Part shown: positions 62,580 to 64,000 of the stretch, one piece after another
How positions within the stretch are numbered: position 1 is the first letter of the stretch
Layout of the letters: every line of letters begins with the position of its first letter
NCBI RefSeq assembly: GCF_002305875.1
Contig: NZ_CP022098.1
Location: 1,488,001 to 1,552,000 of the forward strand
Length of the DNA: 64,000 nt
Origin: Cystobacter fuscus
GTDB lineage: Bacteria > Myxococcota > Myxococcia > Myxococcales > Myxococcaceae
Direction of reading: 5' to 3'
Program-made: the position numbers and the translations under genes
The notes under the pieces: generated by a model
Told to the model about the DNA's origin: nothing
Database searches by the model: none
Seen by the model: the letters and a program-made list of their open reading frames with translations, nothing else

Positions 62580-63009
62580 GGTGCCGGGAAGATAGTCACC
62601 CTCCGCTCCGCTTGGGCTCGTCATCCAGCTCGACGCCTTCCGCACCACCATGGGGGCTCCGGTGAGGATGTACGTGGACTGGGCGAGGATCTATCAGCGC
62701 TGAGGCCCTCAGCTCGCGATGTCGCTCACCACCGACCTGGCGTTTCGCAGTCGCCCCTTCGAGGAGCCGGAGATCATCCAGCACAAGTTGATGCACATGG
62801 ACTACGCGCTCTATGCCGCAGCGGGTCTGCCTCATCCGCGCGCGGGGGACGGGGCGCGGGCTGCTCGCTGGTGACGATGGATACGGCCTTCGGGACGCTG
62901 CCCGAGTGGACTGGCTCCTCGGGAAGTGAACGCCGGTATGATATGACAATGGGAACTGGCGCCCAGCCGGCTGGCCAGGAATACAACGCGTTGCACGGGA
63001 GAGGTGCTC
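62580..63009. other. gene-free stretch with decayed coding remnants
   Basis: 430 bases lie between the SAM hydrolase and the lipoprotein genes. On the plus strand a short frame around 62616-62703 reads D-A-F-R-T-T-M-G-A-P-V and ends at a TGA. The region 62719-62930 resembles part of a regulator's effector domain and is listed separately. No intact gene, repeat or RNA is visible. The final 70 bases hold the leader of the next lipoprotein gene. Confidence 0.5.
62719..62930 (+). pseudogene. possible LysR-family effector-domain remnant
   Basis: One frame reads T-D-L-A-F-R-S-R-P-F-E-E-P-E-I-I and L-M-H-M-D-Y-A-L-Y-A-A-A-G-L, like the D-L-A-x-R...ALYAA strand of LysR effector domains. Then an adjacent frame continues S-L-V-T-M-D-T-A-F-G-T-L-P-E-W. 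The switch of frame near 62850 and the lack of a start or DNA-binding region mark it as broken. The assignment rests on short motifs only. Confidence 0.35.
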
Positions 63010-63618
63010 TTGAGAAGGTTGTTTGTCTTTTTCGCGGTGATGGGCGTCGTGGCACTCGCGCGATGTGGGGGCCGCTCTTCCGGGGGGCACGATGCGGGGC
63101 CCGTGGGCAACCAGACGGACGGCGGCGTGCCGGATGCGTCCTCCGATGGGAGTGTGCCCGTGGATGGGGGTGACGTCGCGGACGCGGGTGGCGGTACGGA
63201 GGGAGACGGTGGTTTCCCGGAGGCGGACGCGGGAGAGCCCGTGGACGCAGGTGAGCCCGTGGACGCGGGATCGCCCACGGATGGCGGTGACACGGTTCCC
63301 GATGCGGGAGTTCCGGGTGGTGGCTCGCGGAGCGCGTGCACGTTCAACAGTGACTGCCCGGCTGACGAGCGCTGCGAGTGCGACGAGTTGGAGGGCTGTC
63401 TGTGCCTCACCGGGCCGCGTGGGACCGGGCGCTCGGGGATGGACGCCTGTGTGAGCGGCAATGATTGCGAGAGTTCGCTCTGCGTCGAGGGCTGGGGCGG
63501 CTTCTTCTGCTCGGGGCCGTGCGCTTCCGACTCGGACTGCGGGCCCCGGTTGCCCCTCTGTGCCTACATCACCTTCGTTGGCGACATGTGCATTCGCCAA
63601 CCCGACGGAGGCAGCTGA
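63010..63618 (+). CDS. Cys-rich lipoprotein with Asp/Gly linker
   Basis: 202 aa from a TTG with GAGG five bases upstream; a GTG at 63004 is possible but overlaps that site. The signal ends L-A-R-C, a plausible lipobox. A low-complexity linker of D-A-G, D-G-G and E-P-V-D-A-G units (about residues 27-100) leads to a C-terminal domain with twelve closely spaced Cys (C-E-C-D, C-L-C, N-D-C-E, D-S-D-C), probably disulfide-bonded. This architecture, a linker plus Cys-rich head, is common among myxobacterial surface lipoproteins. The function is unknown. Confidence 0.8.
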   Translation: MRRLFVFFAVMGVVALARCGGRSSGGHDAGPVGNQTDGGVPDASSDGSVPVDGGDVADAGGGTEGDGGFPEADAGEPVDAGEPVDAGSPTDGGDTVPDAGVPGGGSRSACTFNSDCPADERCECDELEGCLCLTGPRGTGRSGMDACVSGNDCESSLCVEGWGGFFCSGPCASDSDCGPRLPLCAYITFVGDMCIRQPDGGS

Positions 63619-63669
63619 CCCGGGCCCCGGGCGGGGCGTTGGCCCCGCTCGGGTGTGAGCCGTGGTGGC

Positions 63670-64000
63670 TCAGGGCTCGAACTGGATGGCGTAGGCCGTC
63701 CAGCTCGTGGTCCCGTTGGATGCGTCCCTGGTCACCGAGAGTTGGCTGCCGTTAAGGGACAGTCTCCCGGTGGCCACGCCCAGGATGTCGTTCGCGCCGT
63801 ACGAGGTCTCGCCAGCTCCCTGTCCGCCAGACTGGGAGCTGGTGAGCAGCAGCGTCCGGGTCGCATCCACTGAAGCGGCGAGAGTGGCGCTGGCGCTCGC
63901 GTTGGTATCATTCACCCTCAACACGTGCGTTTGGACGAGCGTGCCCGTGGGGAAGGTGATGCGTTCCCAGGAGACTTGGGGAATGTCGGCGGTGGTGATG
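63670..64000 (-). CDS. C-terminal part of a secreted protein (continues past window edge)
   Basis: The open frame on the minus strand reads in from position 64000 without a start codon that fits, so the gene begins outside the window. The visible 109 residues are rich in Thr, Ser, Gly and Asn (W-E-R-I-T-F-P-T-G, L-L-L-T-S-S-Q-S, T-R-D-A-S-N-G-T-T-S-W-T) and look like a beta-sandwich repeat of an extracellular protein, ending Q-F-E-P. No family can be assigned from this piece. Confidence 0.65.
   Translation of the reverse strand, partial: ITTADIPQVSWERITFPTGTLVQTHVLRVNDTNASASATLAASVDATRTLLLTSSQSGGQGAGETSYGANDILGVATGRLSLNGSQLSVTRDASNGTTSWTAYAIQFEP

Overview
The window looks like chromosome of a predatory myxobacterium of the Cystobacter/Archangium/Myxococcus type. 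This is an inference from very high GC with strong third-position bias, many lipoproteins, a thrombospondin-type-3/VWA surface lipoprotein, a cyclase-ATPase-TPR signalling giant, multi-part phosphorelays and large secreted hydrolases. I saw no complete rRNA or tRNA gene, no CRISPR array and no intact transposase.

Layout. (1) 1-9.2 kb, minus strand: a class II lanthipeptide cluster that runs off the left edge. In transcription order it holds a HlyD-like adaptor, a C39-peptidase ABC exporter (LanT), a 58-residue precursor (LanA) with an 11-residue core KQVSSCCWESC, an unrecognised 373-residue protein, LanM, a GT-B glycosyltransferase and a truncated FAD-dependent oxidase. The last three genes are joined by ATGA overlaps. 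(2) 9.5-11.4 kb: an exported S9 peptidase. (3) 11.6-13 kb: a LysR stump and an ECF sigma factor with its overlapping membrane partner. (4) 13.2-16.3 kb: an accessory island downstream of gnd, with small lipoproteins, a duplicated and internally deleted gnd 3' end, and a tRNA 3'-end remnant. (5) 16.3-19.9 kb: the oxidative pentose phosphate operon zwf -> pgl-gnd, where pgl and gnd form one uninterrupted reading frame. (6) 20-30.2 kb: housekeeping and secreted enzymes (TrpB2, GNAT, carboxylesterase, metallophosphoesterase, alpha/beta hydrolases, SDR, PhzF-like isomerase).

(7) 30.1-32.4 kb: a compact three-gene module (P-loop ATPase, 179-aa protein, 200-aa His/Cys-containing protein) that matches no system I can name and is a candidate conflict or signalling system. 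(8) 32.5-38.5 kb: PlsC and the SbcD-SbcC nuclease. (9) 38.8-43.3 kb: a 1107-aa TSP3/VWA/Cys-rich lipoprotein, a strong terminator and an AA10 lytic polysaccharide monooxygenase. (10) 43.3-56.8 kb: a histidine kinase, the cyclase/ATPase/TPR protein, an M14 carboxypeptidase, an MBL hydrolase, SthA, a VWA lipoprotein, a MATE transporter and a copper-amine-oxidase-like protein. (11) 56.9-60.6 kb: a three-gene kinase/receiver/hybrid-kinase phosphorelay. (12) 60.9-64 kb: an outer-membrane barrel, a SAM hydrolase, a decayed regulator remnant, a Cys-rich lipoprotein and a secreted protein cut by the right edge.

The two most interesting regions are the lanthipeptide cluster, with its very short core and its glycosyltransferase plus oxidase tailoring genes, and the three-gene ATPase module.
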